The notes: generated by a model from the letters alone, not told the origin. A stretch of 64,000 nucleotides of DNA from Pseudomonas pisciculturae (GCF_015461805.1 NZ_JACVZE010000007.1:248001-312000), one strand, 5' to 3'. Positions 42,194 to 51,220 are shown, numbered from the stretch's first letter. A program made the numbers and translations.

Positions 42194-43609
42194 TCAGTGG
42201 GCGATATTATCCAGCGCCAGGTTACGCGTACGCGGCCCGAACCAACTGATGGTGATCATTACGATCAACATGCTGCTGGCGATAAACGCCAGCACGCCCG
42301 GCGTGCCCAAGTGTTCGAGGATAAAGCCGATCAGCAGGCTGCTGAACACCGTCGACAAGCGGCTGAACGAATAGCAGAACCCCACTGCCCGCGCACGAAT
42401 ATTGGTGGGGAACAGTTCGCTCTGGTACGAGTGATAACTGAAGCTCAGCCAGGCATTGCAGAAAGTGATCATCACCCCGCAAATCACCAACCCCACCGCC
42501 GTGGTTTGCAGGGCGAACAGGCTGCCGAAGACCATCGCGCCCAGGGCTGAGCCGACGATCTGCCATTTGTTTTCAAAGCGGTTGGCTACCTTCACAAACA
42601 ACAACGGCCCCAGTGGGTAGGCAAGGGTGATGATGAAGGCGTAGAGCAAACTGTGGGTCACGCTGACACCCTGGCCCGACAGCAACGCCGGCAGCCAATT
42701 GCCGAAGCCGAAGAAGCCGATGGCCTGGAACACATGGAACACGATCAGCATCAAGGCGCGGCGGCGGTATGGCGGTTGCCAGATATCGGCAAAGCGCCCA
42801 CTGCCTTGCACGCTGACGGCTTCTGGTTCCGGCTCATCCAAGGGTTTGCCGTGGTCCTTCTGGCAGCGCGCCTCAAGGTTATCCATGATCGCTCCGGCTT
42901 CGTTGAAGCGACCTTTCTGTGCGAGCCAGCGCGGTGACTCCGGCAGGCGCTTGCGCAGTTGCCAGATAAACAGCGCAAATACCGCACTGCTCAACACCAC
43001 CCAACGCCAACCGGATACGCCGAACGGCGCTTGGGGCACCAGCCACCACGACATCAGCGCCACCGCCGGCACCGACAGAAACTGGATAAAAAACGCAAAG
43101 GCGAATGCCGAGCTGCGCATGCGCTTGGGCACCAGTTCCGAGAGGTAGGCGTCGATGGTCACCAGTTCAATCCCCAGGCCAATGCCCACCAAAAAGCGCA
43201 TGCAGATGATGCCTATGGCGGAGGTCTGGATGCCCATTAGCACCGTAGCGACGGTGTACCAGATCAGCGCAAAGGTGAAGATCGCTCGCCGCCCGAAACG
43301 GTCGGCGATGGGGCTAAGTAGGCTGGCACCGAGGAACAGACCCAGAAACGTCGCCGAGGCAAATGCAGCCTGGTCGGAGAAGCCGAAGACGCCCTCCTTG
43401 CCGAGATGGAAGATGCCATCGCTGATCAGGCCGGGGCTGATGTAGGCGGTCTGGAACAGGTCATACAGCTCGAAAAAACCGCCGATGGACAGCAAAGCCA
43501 CCAGGCGCCAGACGGTGGCGACGGCAGGCAGGCGATCAATGCGCGCGCTGATATGGGCGGCACGTATCGGGTCGATGCCGTCGGTGGCAGAGGCGGTGAG
43601 AGTGGACAT
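42194..43609 (-). CDS. MFS transporter (metabolite:H+ symporter/sugar porter type)
   Basis: 471-residue inner-membrane transporter with 12 predicted spans. Signature motifs: GGFFELYDLFQTAYISPGL in TM1, SPIADRFGRRAIFTFALIW in loop 2-3, LVGIGLGIELVTIDAYLSELVPKRMRSSA around TM4-5, and ELFPTNIRARAVGFCYSFSR in the second half. These fit the aromatic acid/sialate/sugar-type symporters. The long central loop (about 215-270) is hydrophilic. The substrate is unknown and neighbours give no clear hint. Confidence 0.88.
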   Translation of the reverse strand: MSTLTASATDGIDPIRAAHISARIDRLPAVATVWRLVALLSIGGFFELYDLFQTAYISPGLISDGIFHLGKEGVFGFSDQAAFASATFLGLFLGASLLSPIADRFGRRAIFTFALIWYTVATVLMGIQTSAIGIICMRFLVGIGLGIELVTIDAYLSELVPKRMRSSAFAFAFFIQFLSVPAVALMSWWLVPQAPFGVSGWRWVVLSSAVFALFIWQLRKRLPESPRWLAQKGRFNEAGAIMDNLEARCQKDHGKPLDEPEPEAVSVQGSGRFADIWQPPYRRRALMLIVFHVFQAIGFFGFGNWLPALLSGQGVSVTHSLLYAFIITLAYPLGPLLFVKVANRFENKWQIVGSALGAMVFGSLFALQTTAVGLVICGVMITFCNAWLSFSYHSYQSELFPTNIRARAVGFCYSFSRLSTVFSSLLIGFILEHLGTPGVLAFIASSMLIVMITISWFGPRTRNLALDNIAH

Positions 43610-43765
43610 GGTGGGAGATTCCGGGGGCAGTGACCTGGAATCTTAGCTGGCTAACGGAAATCGGTGTTTGTGAAGTTGCAGGCAGCGGGCTGTATTTTTG
43701 CTGATTTATTGCGTAAAGCCCCTACGATTCAATGAATTATGGCGTAGGGGGCCACATGAGAGACG

Positions 43766-44206
43766 TTACGCGTGGCGTCCAGGCCCACCAATCTTCAACT
43801 CGCCTTGAGTCACGTGCAGCGGGTCTTCCTTCGGTGGGACGTCTTCAGACGTGAAGGAGAAAGTCGCCGTGACTTGCTGATCCTCCACATTGAACTCAGT
43901 GAGGCTCAGCGTCCCCGTGCTGGGCTGGTAAGTCCATGGCGTCGAGCCTTGAGCGAGGTAGTAAGAGACCTTAACTTTGCCCTTGTTATCGGCAAGATCA
44001 TAGTTGCCGGGTGGCGTGCCTTTAGCAAACTCAAAGCTGACCATGCGATGTTCTGTACTGATCCTGGCGTCTATAAAAACAGCCTCTGGGAAGTCGTGGA
44101 GTTGGATGTCAGCTGATTTGAACTCTCCAGTCGGATGGCTGATCTGTGCTGCTACCGAGCCATGGACGGGCAATGACTTCAAGGCCTTTGATCGATCATT
44201 AGTCAT
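43766..44206 (-). CDS. Hypothetical protein, 146 aa
   Basis: I do not recognise this gene. 146 residues, no signal peptide or TM; many beta-prone stretches such as MVSFEFAKGTPPGNYDL, VKVSYYLAQGSTPWTYQ and VTATFSFTSEDVPPKEDPL suggest a beta-sandwich. The local DNA is noticeably less GC-rich than its neighbours, with rarer codons (TTA, ATA), a possible sign of transfer. Start at 44206 with GAGATA upstream. An 8-bp palindrome lies 79 bases upstream. Confidence 0.6.
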   Translation of the reverse strand: MTNDRSKALKSLPVHGSVAAQISHPTGEFKSADIQLHDFPEAVFIDARISTEHRMVSFEFAKGTPPGNYDLADNKGKVKVSYYLAQGSTPWTYQPSTGTLSLTEFNVEDQQVTATFSFTSEDVPPKEDPLHVTQGELKIGGPGRHA

Positions 44207-44284
44207 AACGGATATCTCTGAGTGGGCTAAAGGCACTTCCAGATCTTTTCGCGCTCAGTTAAACGGCGGCCAAGGGCAGCGTCT

Positions 44285-44302
44285 ACTGTCAAGGTTGACA
44301 GT
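44285..44302. promoter_or_regulatory. Palindrome ACTGTCAA-GG-TTGACAGT upstream of the 146-aa gene
   Basis: Perfect 8-bp inverted repeat with 2-base centre in the 149-base gap between the 146-aa gene and the dehydrogenase gene end. It looks like a dimeric repressor operator; the binding protein is unknown. Confidence 0.45.
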
Positions 44303-44355
44303 TGACCGGTGATATTCGATAGGCGGCTAATCCCGCGTCCAGCCGGGTAACCAAC

Positions 44356-45093
44356 TTAGTCAGTAATAGGAATCTCAAAGGTCCGGAACGCATCATCCTG
44401 GGGGTGGTAACCCAGCACCCGCGTAGTTTCGCTCAAGTCCAGGCGCTTGAAGCGGTTATTGGAAATACCGTGGGCGATCAGGTGTTTCACGCCCTCGGCT
44501 TCCACTGAGCGTTGCAGCAAGTGCACCGCATCGCGGGGGCTGAGCCAGGCGCTGAGGTCGCGGGCGTTGTTGAGGTCGTGGGTTTCGGGGAATTCGAAGG
44601 CGCCGATGCGCAGGGCAATGGTCGACAGCGGCGTTTTGGCGGCGTAGTAGCCACACAGCGCCTCGCCGTAGCATTTGCTCACGCCATACAGGTTGGCGGG
44701 CATCACCTGCATGCCGGGCGTGATCTGGCGGTCTACCGGGTAGCCTTCGATGGTTTGCGCGCTGCTGGCAAACACCACGCGTTTGACCCCGGCGGCCACG
44801 GCAGCTTCGAACAGGTAGGTGGTGGCGAGGATATTGTTGGGCAGCAGTTCGTCGAACGACGCGCTGGCGTGAGGGATGCCCGACAGGTGCACGATCACGT
44901 CGATGCCATCGAGCAGGGCGGCCAGGCTGGATTTGTCGCTGAGGTCGGCCTGTACGAAACGGTGTTCGCCGAGGGCGAAATCCGGCGCGATGCGGTCGGT
45001 GAGGGTGAAGCGGTAGCGGTCGTTCGAGGTTTCGAAAAACGTCTTGCCGATTCTGCCGCAGGCGCCGGTTAGCAGTACCTTGAGTCCTTTCAC
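44356..45093 (-). CDS. NAD-dependent dehydrogenase, uronate dehydrogenase-like
   Basis: 245-residue extended SDR. Rossmann motif LLTGACGRIGKTFF (7-20), VIVHLSGIP, FASSAQTIEGY, catalytic YGVSK (Tyr and Lys), then STIALRIGAFEFPE and AWLSPRDAVHLL, which closely follow the pattern of uronate dehydrogenase (Udh), an enzyme that oxidises uronic acids to aldarolactones. The GTG at 45093 is preferred because AAGGA lies 7 bases upstream; an ATG at 45123 overlapping the GST stop has no such site. Probably translated together with the GST gene just upstream. Substrate not proven. Confidence 0.75.
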   Translation of the reverse strand: MKGLKVLLTGACGRIGKTFFETSNDRYRFTLTDRIAPDFALGEHRFVQADLSDKSSLAALLDGIDVIVHLSGIPHASASFDELLPNNILATTYLFEAAVAAGVKRVVFASSAQTIEGYPVDRQITPGMQVMPANLYGVSKCYGEALCGYYAAKTPLSTIALRIGAFEFPETHDLNNARDLSAWLSPRDAVHLLQRSVEAEGVKHLIAHGISNNRFKRLDLSETTRVLGYHPQDDAFRTFEIPITD

Positions 45094-45109
45094 GGTGTCG
45101 TCCTTGTGA

Positions 45110-45742
45110 TTAGTTATGGCCATCGAGGGCAAAGGCCTGGAAGCCGGGGCGGTGGCTGAGGCGCTGGTAGTACGCCTCGACAGCGGGGTAGGGCGGGTGC
45201 GGTAGCGGCGCGTTGCGCCAGCGGTGCACCGACAGGCCGACGAGGATATCGGCCAGGGTGAATTCATTGCCGGCTACGTAGGCGCCGGTTTTGATCAGCT
45301 GTTGTTCGAGCAGGCCCATCTTGTCGTTCCAGGCTTGTACACCGGCCTGGATGCGCTGCGGGTCTTGGTAGTCGGGGTTTTGACGTACCAGTGCGTGGAA
45401 CGCGTAGCCCCAGGATGGGTTGAGCTCGGTGGCTTGCCAGTCCATCCATTGTTCGACGCGGGCCCGCGGCGCGGGTTCGGCGGGGAGCAGGTCGTGGCGC
45501 TCATAGAGCCCGACCAGGTAACGGCAGATGGTATTGGACTCCCACAACACGCCGTGGTCATCGATTAATACGGGCACTTGGGCATTGGGGTTCAGCGCCA
45601 GGAACTCGGGGGATTGGGTGGGGGTGTAGCCGATGCCCCAGTCTTCGCGGTGATAGTCGATGCCCAGCTCCTGGCAGGTCCACAGTACTTTTCGTACGTT
45701 GATGGAGGACGTGCGGCCCAAGATTTTCAGTGAATGTCCCAT
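45110..45742 (-). CDS. Glutathione S-transferase
   Basis: 210-residue GST. N-terminal domain LKILGRTSSINVRKVLWTCQELGIDYHREDWG with the catalytic Ser region (RTSSINVRK), NPNAQVPVLIDDHGVLWESNTICRYL containing the cis-Pro and glutathione-binding ES pair, and a helical domain with EFTLADILVGLSVHRW. AGGGAAG precedes the ATG at 45742. Followed 16 bases later by the Udh-like gene, suggesting an operon. Confidence 0.88.
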   Translation of the reverse strand: MGHSLKILGRTSSINVRKVLWTCQELGIDYHREDWGIGYTPTQSPEFLALNPNAQVPVLIDDHGVLWESNTICRYLVGLYERHDLLPAEPAPRARVEQWMDWQATELNPSWGYAFHALVRQNPDYQDPQRIQAGVQAWNDKMGLLEQQLIKTGAYVAGNEFTLADILVGLSVHRWRNAPLPHPPYPAVEAYYQRLSHRPGFQAFALDGHN

Positions 45743-45825
45743 GGTGCTTCCCTGGCAGTCGAGAGCAGCCAATCTAGCAGGGGCAGGAAGTTACGGCGAT
45801 GTTTCCAAGTGGGCACAGTAAAAAA

Positions 45826-45915
45826 TGTGGGAGGGGGCTTGCCCCCGATTGCGGTGGGTCAGTCAATAGGGTTGGTGACTGTTACACCGCTATCGGGGGC
45901 AAGCCCCCTCCCACA
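45826..45915. repeat. REPIN (main type)
   Basis: Arms TGTGGGAGGGGGCTTGCCCC and complement, between the GST promoter and the end of gntR. Confidence 0.93.
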
Positions 45916-45942
45916 TTTTTGACCGTGCTCGGCTTTAGAGGG

Positions 45943-46971
45943 TCAGGTGCTTTCGCGAATCTGGAGTTCAAACCCCATATCCACCACCGGCTTTGCCACC
46001 TTGTTACCCGCCATGATCGTCAACAAATGCTCCGCTGAACGCCGCCCAATCGCCTCACGTGGCGTACTGATGCTGCTCAAGCGCGGCACCATGAAGGACG
46101 AAGAGGGCAGGTCGTTGAAGCCCAGCACCGCCACACGTTCCGGCACCTTGATGCCATGGCGCATGGCTTCCAGCAAAGCGCCCTGGGCCAAGTCATCGTT
46201 GCCGAAGAAGATCGCATCCACATCGGGATGAGCGGCCAACAACTGCAGAAACAGTTCGCCACCCAGCCCAACAGAGGACGGGCGCGGCGTCAAAACTTCC
46301 AGTGCCGGGTCGTACAGGCCGGCCTGTTGCAGCGCCCGGCGGAAGCCTTCGCCACGCAACAACGTGCGCTGATCCAGTTGTGCACCTATATAAGCCAGGC
46401 GCTTGTGCCCACGCGACAGCAAATGCGCAGCTGCCGTTTCCCCCGCTGCCAATTGCGAAAACCCTACGCAGTTCACCCCGGCATTGGGGTCGAGGTCCAT
46501 CATGTACACGCACGGCACATTGCTGGCCTCGACCATTCGTCGGGCGCTTTCGGTGCGGTCGAAGCCGGTCAGCAGCAAACCCCGTGGCTGGTAGGCCATG
46601 TAGTTGCGCAGCAGGTTTTCTTCTTCGTCACGCGAATAGTGGGAGTTGCCGATCAGCACTTCGAAGCCTTTAGGCCGCAGCACCTGGTGGATGGCTTCGA
46701 GGGTTTCGATAAACAGCAGGTTGGACAGCGACGGCACGATCACCACCACCGAATGGCTCTGGGCCGAGGCCAGGGCGCGGGCGGCGGGGTTGACCACGTA
46801 GTTGAGTTCGCTGGCGGCCTTTTGCACTTTTTCCACCAGTTCGGTGGCCACGGTGCTGATGCCGCGCAGGGCGCGGGAGGCGGTAATCGGGCTGACGCCA
46901 GCCAGGCGGGCGACTTCGTTGAGGGTCGGGCGACCCGTGGTGCGTAATTTTTTATCGTTCTTGGAGGTCAT
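45943..46971 (-). CDS. gntR: Gluconate repressor GntR (LacI family)
   Basis: 342-residue LacI-type repressor of gluconate use. N-terminal helix-turn-helix and hinge RPTLNEVARLAGVSPITASRALRG (about 14-37), then a periplasmic-binding-like sugar domain (from about 65: SHSVVVIVPSLSNLLFIETLEAI). It is divergent from gntK-gntP with three copies of a LacI-type palindrome in the region, two between gntR and gntK and one before gntP. In P. aeruginosa GntR responds to gluconate and represses gntP, edd and related genes. Confidence 0.92.
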   Translation of the reverse strand: MTSKNDKKLRTTGRPTLNEVARLAGVSPITASRALRGISTVATELVEKVQKAASELNYVVNPAARALASAQSHSVVVIVPSLSNLLFIETLEAIHQVLRPKGFEVLIGNSHYSRDEEENLLRNYMAYQPRGLLLTGFDRTESARRMVEASNVPCVYMMDLDPNAGVNCVGFSQLAAGETAAAHLLSRGHKRLAYIGAQLDQRTLLRGEGFRRALQQAGLYDPALEVLTPRPSSVGLGGELFLQLLAAHPDVDAIFFGNDDLAQGALLEAMRHGIKVPERVAVLGFNDLPSSSFMVPRLSSISTPREAIGRRSAEHLLTIMAGNKVAKPVVDMGFELQIREST

Positions 46972-47004
46972 CAGGCGGCTTGCCAAACAAAAATCGAGGC
47001 ACTA

Positions 47005-47018
47005 AGGTAGCGCTGTCT
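47005..47018. promoter_or_regulatory. GntR operator copy 1 (near gntR)
   Basis: AGGTAGCGCTGTCT, imperfect copy of the AGATAGCGCTATCT palindrome, 34 bases before the gntR start, suggesting autoregulation. Confidence 0.75.
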
Positions 47019-47157
47019 CCAAAAGGCTGCAAATTCTTGAATTTCGGGTTGCCTGATCCGGGTTCAAACGCTTGGAGCGGATGCACGCGTCACTCCATAA
47101 AAAAAGACAAGACGGCGCGGGAAAAGCCTGTTTTTGCACTAGCCTTACAGCGTGCAA

Positions 47158-47171
47158 AGGTAGCGCTATCT
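47158..47171. promoter_or_regulatory. GntR operator copy 2 (before gntK)
   Basis: AGGTAGCGCTATCT, one base from the perfect palindrome, 18 bases before the gntK start, where a bound repressor would block transcription. Confidence 0.8.
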
Positions 47172-47188
47172 GCGTCCTGAGGTGTTTC

Positions 47189-47722
47189 ATGAGTCAACCT
47201 GTTACTGCCCTGGTCATCATGGGTGTTGCTGGCTGTGGCAAGACCAGCGTCAGCGAAGCCGTGTGCCGCCTGAACGGCGCCACCGCCATTGAAGGCGACA
47301 GCTTCCACCCCGCCGCGAACATCGAAAAGATGAGCGCCGGCCACCCCCTCAACGACGACGACCGCGCCGGCTGGCTCGACATCCTCTGCGATGAACTGCG
47401 CCGCTCGCTCAAGGCCGGGGAACACCCGGTGCTCACCTGTTCAGCCCTCAAGAAGAAATACCGCGACCACCTGCGCGAAGCCGCGCCGGGCCTGGGTTTC
47501 GTATTTTTGGAGCTGACCCGTGAAGTCGCCTCTGACCGCGTGTCCCATCGCCCCGGCCATTTCATGCCGGCAAGCCTGATAGACAGCCAGTTCGCCACCC
47601 TTGAATCGCCCGTGGGCGAGCCGCTGACCCTGGCCCTCAACGCCAGCGTCGACAGCATCGAGCAATTGGCCGAGCAGACCCATGCCTGGTGGCTGCAACA
47701 CGGCTTCGAACCTTCCAAGTAA
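47189..47722 (+). CDS. gntK: Gluconokinase
   Basis: 177-residue shikimate-kinase-like enzyme phosphorylating gluconate to 6-phosphogluconate, the substrate of Edd. Walker A VMGVAGCGKTSVSEA (near 10), GDSFHPAANIEKMSAGHPLNDDDRAGWL, and CSALKKKYRDHLR, all typical of GntK. Start at 47189 has GAGGTG upstream. First gene of gntK-gntP, with the operator just before it. Confidence 0.94.
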   Translation: MSQPVTALVIMGVAGCGKTSVSEAVCRLNGATAIEGDSFHPAANIEKMSAGHPLNDDDRAGWLDILCDELRRSLKAGEHPVLTCSALKKKYRDHLREAAPGLGFVFLELTREVASDRVSHRPGHFMPASLIDSQFATLESPVGEPLTLALNASVDSIEQLAEQTHAWWLQHGFEPSK

Positions 47723-47736
47723 TTTTTTGCCAGAAA

Positions 47737-47750
47737 AGATAGCGCTATCT
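47737..47750. promoter_or_regulatory. GntR operator copy 3 (before gntP)
   Basis: AGATAGCGCTATCT, a perfect 14-bp palindrome in the 84-base gntK-gntP gap. It gives gntP separate repression or supports looping with the two upstream sites. Confidence 0.85.
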
Positions 47751-47806
47751 GCGGCAGGAAATTCAACACCCGCTTTAATAACAACAACAAACAGGAGAGA
47801 CCCCCC

Positions 47807-49159
47807 ATGTTTGGCATGTCCCACGAGTCTTACCTGCTGCTTGATGCAGTGGTCACTATCATCGGGTTGATCGTTCTGATCACCAAGTTCAAGGTGCACC
47901 CGTTCATTGCACTGATCATCGCGGCCGGCTTTCTCGGCCTGACCTCGGGCATGCCCGTGGACAAGATCATCAAGGCGTTCCAGGACGGCTTCGGCGGCGT
48001 GCTCGGCTTTGTCGGCATCATCCTCGCGCTGGGCACGATGCTCGGCAAGATGATGGCCGAATCCGGCGGTGCCGATCAGATCGCCCAGACCCTGATCCGC
48101 GCCTTCGGCAAAGAGAAGGTGCAGTGGGCGATGATGTTCGCTGCGTTCCTGGTGGGCATCCCGCTGTTCTTCGAGATCGGTTTTGTATTGCTGATCCCGC
48201 TGGTGTTTATCGTGGCGCGCCGTACCGGTGTGTCACTGATCAAGATCGGCATCCCGTTGCTCGCCGGCCTGTCGGCGGTGCACGGCCTGGTGCCACCGCA
48301 CCCGGGCCCGCTGCTGGCCATCGGCGTGTTTGGTGCGGATATCGGCAAGACCATTCTGTACGGCCTGATCGTCGCACTGCCGACCGCCATCATTGCCGGC
48401 CCTATCTTCGGTACGTTCATCGCCAAGTACATCCCGGGCAACCCGTCCCAGGAACTGGTGGACCAACTGGCCCGCGAGTCGGAACACAAAAACCTGCCGA
48501 GCTTCAGCATTACCCTGATCACCGTGCTGTTGCCGGTGTTCCTGATGCTGCTCAAAACCTTCGCTGACATCGGTTTGCCAGACGGCCACATCGTGCGCAA
48601 CTGGATGGACATGATCGGTCACCCGATCTCCGCCCTGTTGCTGGCGTTGCTGCTGTCGCTGTACACCTTTGGTCATCGCCAGGGCATTCACTCCAAGCAG
48701 ATCCTCAAGCTGCTCGACGCCAGCCTTGCGCCGACTGCCGCGATCATCCTGATCATCGGTGCCGGTGGTGGCTTCAAGCAGATGCTGGTCACCAGCGGCG
48801 TGGGTGACGTGATCGGCCATATGGCGGTGAACGCGCAGATCAACCCGATTCTGCTGGCGTGGCTGGTGGCGGCAGTGATTCGTGTAGCGACGGGTTCGGC
48901 CACTGTGGCAACCATTACCGGCGCGGGCATCGTGGTGCCGGTGGTGGGGATGATTCCGGGGGTTAACCGTGAGCTGCTGGTGTTGGCGACGGGGGCGGGC
49001 TCGTTGATCTTGTCTCACGTCAACGATGCGGGGTTCTGGCTGGTGAAGCAGTACTTCAATATGACCGTGGCTGAGACGTTCAAGACGTGGACGGCGATGG
49101 AGACCATCCTGTCGGTGGTGGCGTTGATCTTCATCATGTTGCTGTCGTTGGTGGTCTAA
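47807..49159 (+). CDS. gntP: Gluconate permease (GntP family)
   Basis: 450-residue inner-membrane H+:gluconate symporter with about 12 spans. Family landmarks include FQDGFGGVLGFVGIILALGTMLGKMMAESGGADQIA, VPPHPGPLLAIGVFGADIGKT and IILIIGAGGGFKQMLVTSGVGD. CAGGAGA precedes the ATG. Third gene of the module, with its own GntR operator. Also named gntT or gntU in other species. Confidence 0.94.
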   Translation: MFGMSHESYLLLDAVVTIIGLIVLITKFKVHPFIALIIAAGFLGLTSGMPVDKIIKAFQDGFGGVLGFVGIILALGTMLGKMMAESGGADQIAQTLIRAFGKEKVQWAMMFAAFLVGIPLFFEIGFVLLIPLVFIVARRTGVSLIKIGIPLLAGLSAVHGLVPPHPGPLLAIGVFGADIGKTILYGLIVALPTAIIAGPIFGTFIAKYIPGNPSQELVDQLARESEHKNLPSFSITLITVLLPVFLMLLKTFADIGLPDGHIVRNWMDMIGHPISALLLALLLSLYTFGHRQGIHSKQILKLLDASLAPTAAIILIIGAGGGFKQMLVTSGVGDVIGHMAVNAQINPILLAWLVAAVIRVATGSATVATITGAGIVVPVVGMIPGVNRELLVLATGAGSLILSHVNDAGFWLVKQYFNMTVAETFKTWTAMETILSVVALIFIMLLSLVV

Positions 49160-49197
49160 CAGGTACACCACAATCCAAATGTGGTAACCCAATCAAA

Positions 49198-49287
49198 TGT
49201 GGGAGGGGGCTTGCTCCCGATTGCAGAGTGTCAGTCACTGCATCTGGTGACTGACCCACCGCTATCGGGAGCAAGCCCCCTCCCACA
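49198..49287. repeat. REPIN (main type)
   Basis: Arms TGTGGGAGGGGGCTTGCTCC and complement around a 42-base centre, between convergent gntP and alaC. Confidence 0.93.
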
Positions 49288-49319
49288 TTTTTGACCACAT
49301 TTATTCAGGTGGATCGGTG

Positions 49320-50531
49320 TTAGGCCTTTGTGACCAATCCATCCGCCCTGAACATCCCCCGAATCCCTCGCACTGCCTGCCGAATCCGGTCCTGGTTCTC
49401 GATCAGCGCGAAGCGCACATGATCATCGCCATACTCACCAAAGCCAATGCCCGGCGACACACACACCTTGGCTTCCAGCAGCAGCTTCTTGGCAAACTCC
49501 AGCGAACCCATGGCGGCGTACTGCTCGGGAATCTTGGCCCAGACGTACATCGACGCCTTCGGGTTTTCCACCATCCAACCCAGCTCATGCAAGCCTTTGA
49601 CCAGCACGTTGCGACGCTGGCGGTACTGCTCGGCAATGTCTTTCACGCACTGTTGGTCGCCTTCCAATGCCGCAATGGCGGCCACTTGCAGCGGCGTGAA
49701 CGTGCCGTAGTCGTGGTAGCTCTTGATGCGCGCCAGGGCGTTGACCAGTTCGGGGTTGCCCACCATGAAGCCGATGCGCCAGCCGGCCATGTTGTAGCTC
49801 TTGGACAGGGTGAAAAACTCCACCGCAATGTCCTTGGCGCCGGGCACTTGCATGATCGAGGGGGCTTTCCAGCCGTCGTAGACGATGTCGGCGTAGGCCA
49901 GGTCGTGGATCACCAGCACGTCGTACTGTTTGGCCAGGGCGATCACGCGTTCGAAGAAATCCAGCTCCACGCACTGCGCGGTGGGGTTGGACGGGAAGCC
50001 CAAAATCATCATCTTTGGCTTGGGGATCGAACCGCGAATCGCGCGCTCCAGCTCGGCAAAAAAATCGACGCCAGGAATCAGCGGCACCGAACGTACCTGG
50101 GCGCCGGCAATCACGGCACCGTAGATATGAATCGGATAGCTCGGGTTGGGCACCAAAACAGTGTCGCCCTGGTCCAGGGTGGCCAGCATCAAATGCGCCA
50201 GGCCTTCCTTGGACCCGATGGTCACGATGGCTTCCGACTCGGGGTCGATGTCCACTTCATAACGGTCTTTGTACCAACGCGAAATCGCCCGGCGCAGACG
50301 CGGAATGCCTTTGGAGGTGGAGTAGCCGTGGGTGTCTTCGCGCTGGGCCACTTGCACGAGTTTTTCAACAATGTGCGGCGGCGTGGGGCCGTCAGGGTTG
50401 CCCATGCTCAAGTCGATGATGTCTTCGCCGCGCCGACGCGCAGCCATCTTCAGCTCGGCAGTGATGTTGAACACATAAGGGGGGAGTCGATCTATGCGCG
50501 CAAAGCGGCGCGGCGAACCTTGGTCTGCCAT
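49320..50531 (-). CDS. alaC: Glutamate-pyruvate aminotransferase AlaC-like
   Basis: 403-residue class I/II PLP aminotransferase. Core motifs: FNITAELKMAARRRGEDIIDLSMGNPDGPTP, YSTSKGIPRLRRAISRWY, FPSNPTAQ, HDLAYADIVYDG with the PLP Asp/Tyr, and the Schiff-base Lys in TLSKSYNMAGWRIGF (Lys 244). The pattern matches AlaC (YfdZ) of E. coli, which makes alanine from pyruvate and glutamate. Start MADQGSPRRFARIDRLPPY with GAGG upstream. A REPIN follows its stop. Confidence 0.88.
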   Translation of the reverse strand: MADQGSPRRFARIDRLPPYVFNITAELKMAARRRGEDIIDLSMGNPDGPTPPHIVEKLVQVAQREDTHGYSTSKGIPRLRRAISRWYKDRYEVDIDPESEAIVTIGSKEGLAHLMLATLDQGDTVLVPNPSYPIHIYGAVIAGAQVRSVPLIPGVDFFAELERAIRGSIPKPKMMILGFPSNPTAQCVELDFFERVIALAKQYDVLVIHDLAYADIVYDGWKAPSIMQVPGAKDIAVEFFTLSKSYNMAGWRIGFMVGNPELVNALARIKSYHDYGTFTPLQVAAIAALEGDQQCVKDIAEQYRQRRNVLVKGLHELGWMVENPKASMYVWAKIPEQYAAMGSLEFAKKLLLEAKVCVSPGIGFGEYGDDHVRFALIENQDRIRQAVRGIRGMFRADGLVTKA

Positions 50532-50726
50532 TGTTGCCTCGAAGTACGTAAGCGCCCGGAACCGTCCGAGCGACGTCGGCCACTGCGGTGGCCTGCGGGG
50601 CAGACAATACGGTCGATGATGGCCAGTTGTCCAGATGCGTAGGAAAATTTTCTGCTTGGAGTGCAGCGCGGATATGCCCCTATACTCGATACGGGTTTGT
50701 TCCCTCATAAGAAGGAGACTGTTCGT

Positions 50727-51209
50727 ATGGATCAGCAGACAAAACTACCGTTAGAGCCACGCATGGAAGCAGGCAAAGCACTGGTGATTGCGGGTGTGCA
50801 AGGGCGTTATTCGAAGGCCACCGTGGGGGATATCCCCAAGTTGTGGGAGCTGTTCGACACCTGCATCAAAGACATCAAGAAGCGCGTCGGCGGCGTGACC
50901 TACGGTGTGTGCCATAACCCCAAGCATGGTGAATTTGATTACATGGCCGGGGTTGAAGTACCGAGCAAAAGCGACGTGCCGGGCAACTTTGAAGTCATCG
51001 AAATTCCACCGCTCAACTATGCGGTATTCCCGCATTACGGGCCGGTGCAAGCACTTGAGCAAACGTACGAACGCATTATGTTCGAGTGGTTGCCGCACTC
51101 GGGCTACAAAGTCATGGGCGCGGACTTCGAGCGCTACAGCGCCGATTTTGATGTGCACAAGGGCACCGGGACGGTGGAAATCTGGCTACCGGTGGGCGAA
51201 AGAGGCTGA
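50727..51209 (+). CDS. GyrI-like/effector-binding domain protein
   Basis: 160-residue protein of the GyrI-like (SOUL/BmrR effector-binding) fold, known from DNA-gyrase inhibitor SbmC and the C-terminal domains of AraC-type regulators. Begins MDQQTKLPLEPRMEAGKALV; motifs VTYGVCHNPKHGEFDYMAGVEV and YAVFPHYGPVQALEQTYERI are typical, with an acidic end FDVHKGTGTVEIWLPV. It lacks a DNA-binding domain, so it may bind small molecules or protect gyrase; the role is unknown. Strong AAGGAG site. Confidence 0.82.
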   Translation: MDQQTKLPLEPRMEAGKALVIAGVQGRYSKATVGDIPKLWELFDTCIKDIKKRVGGVTYGVCHNPKHGEFDYMAGVEVPSKSDVPGNFEVIEIPPLNYAVFPHYGPVQALEQTYERIMFEWLPHSGYKVMGADFERYSADFDVHKGTGTVEIWLPVGERG

Positions 51210-51220
51210 AACGGCAGCCA

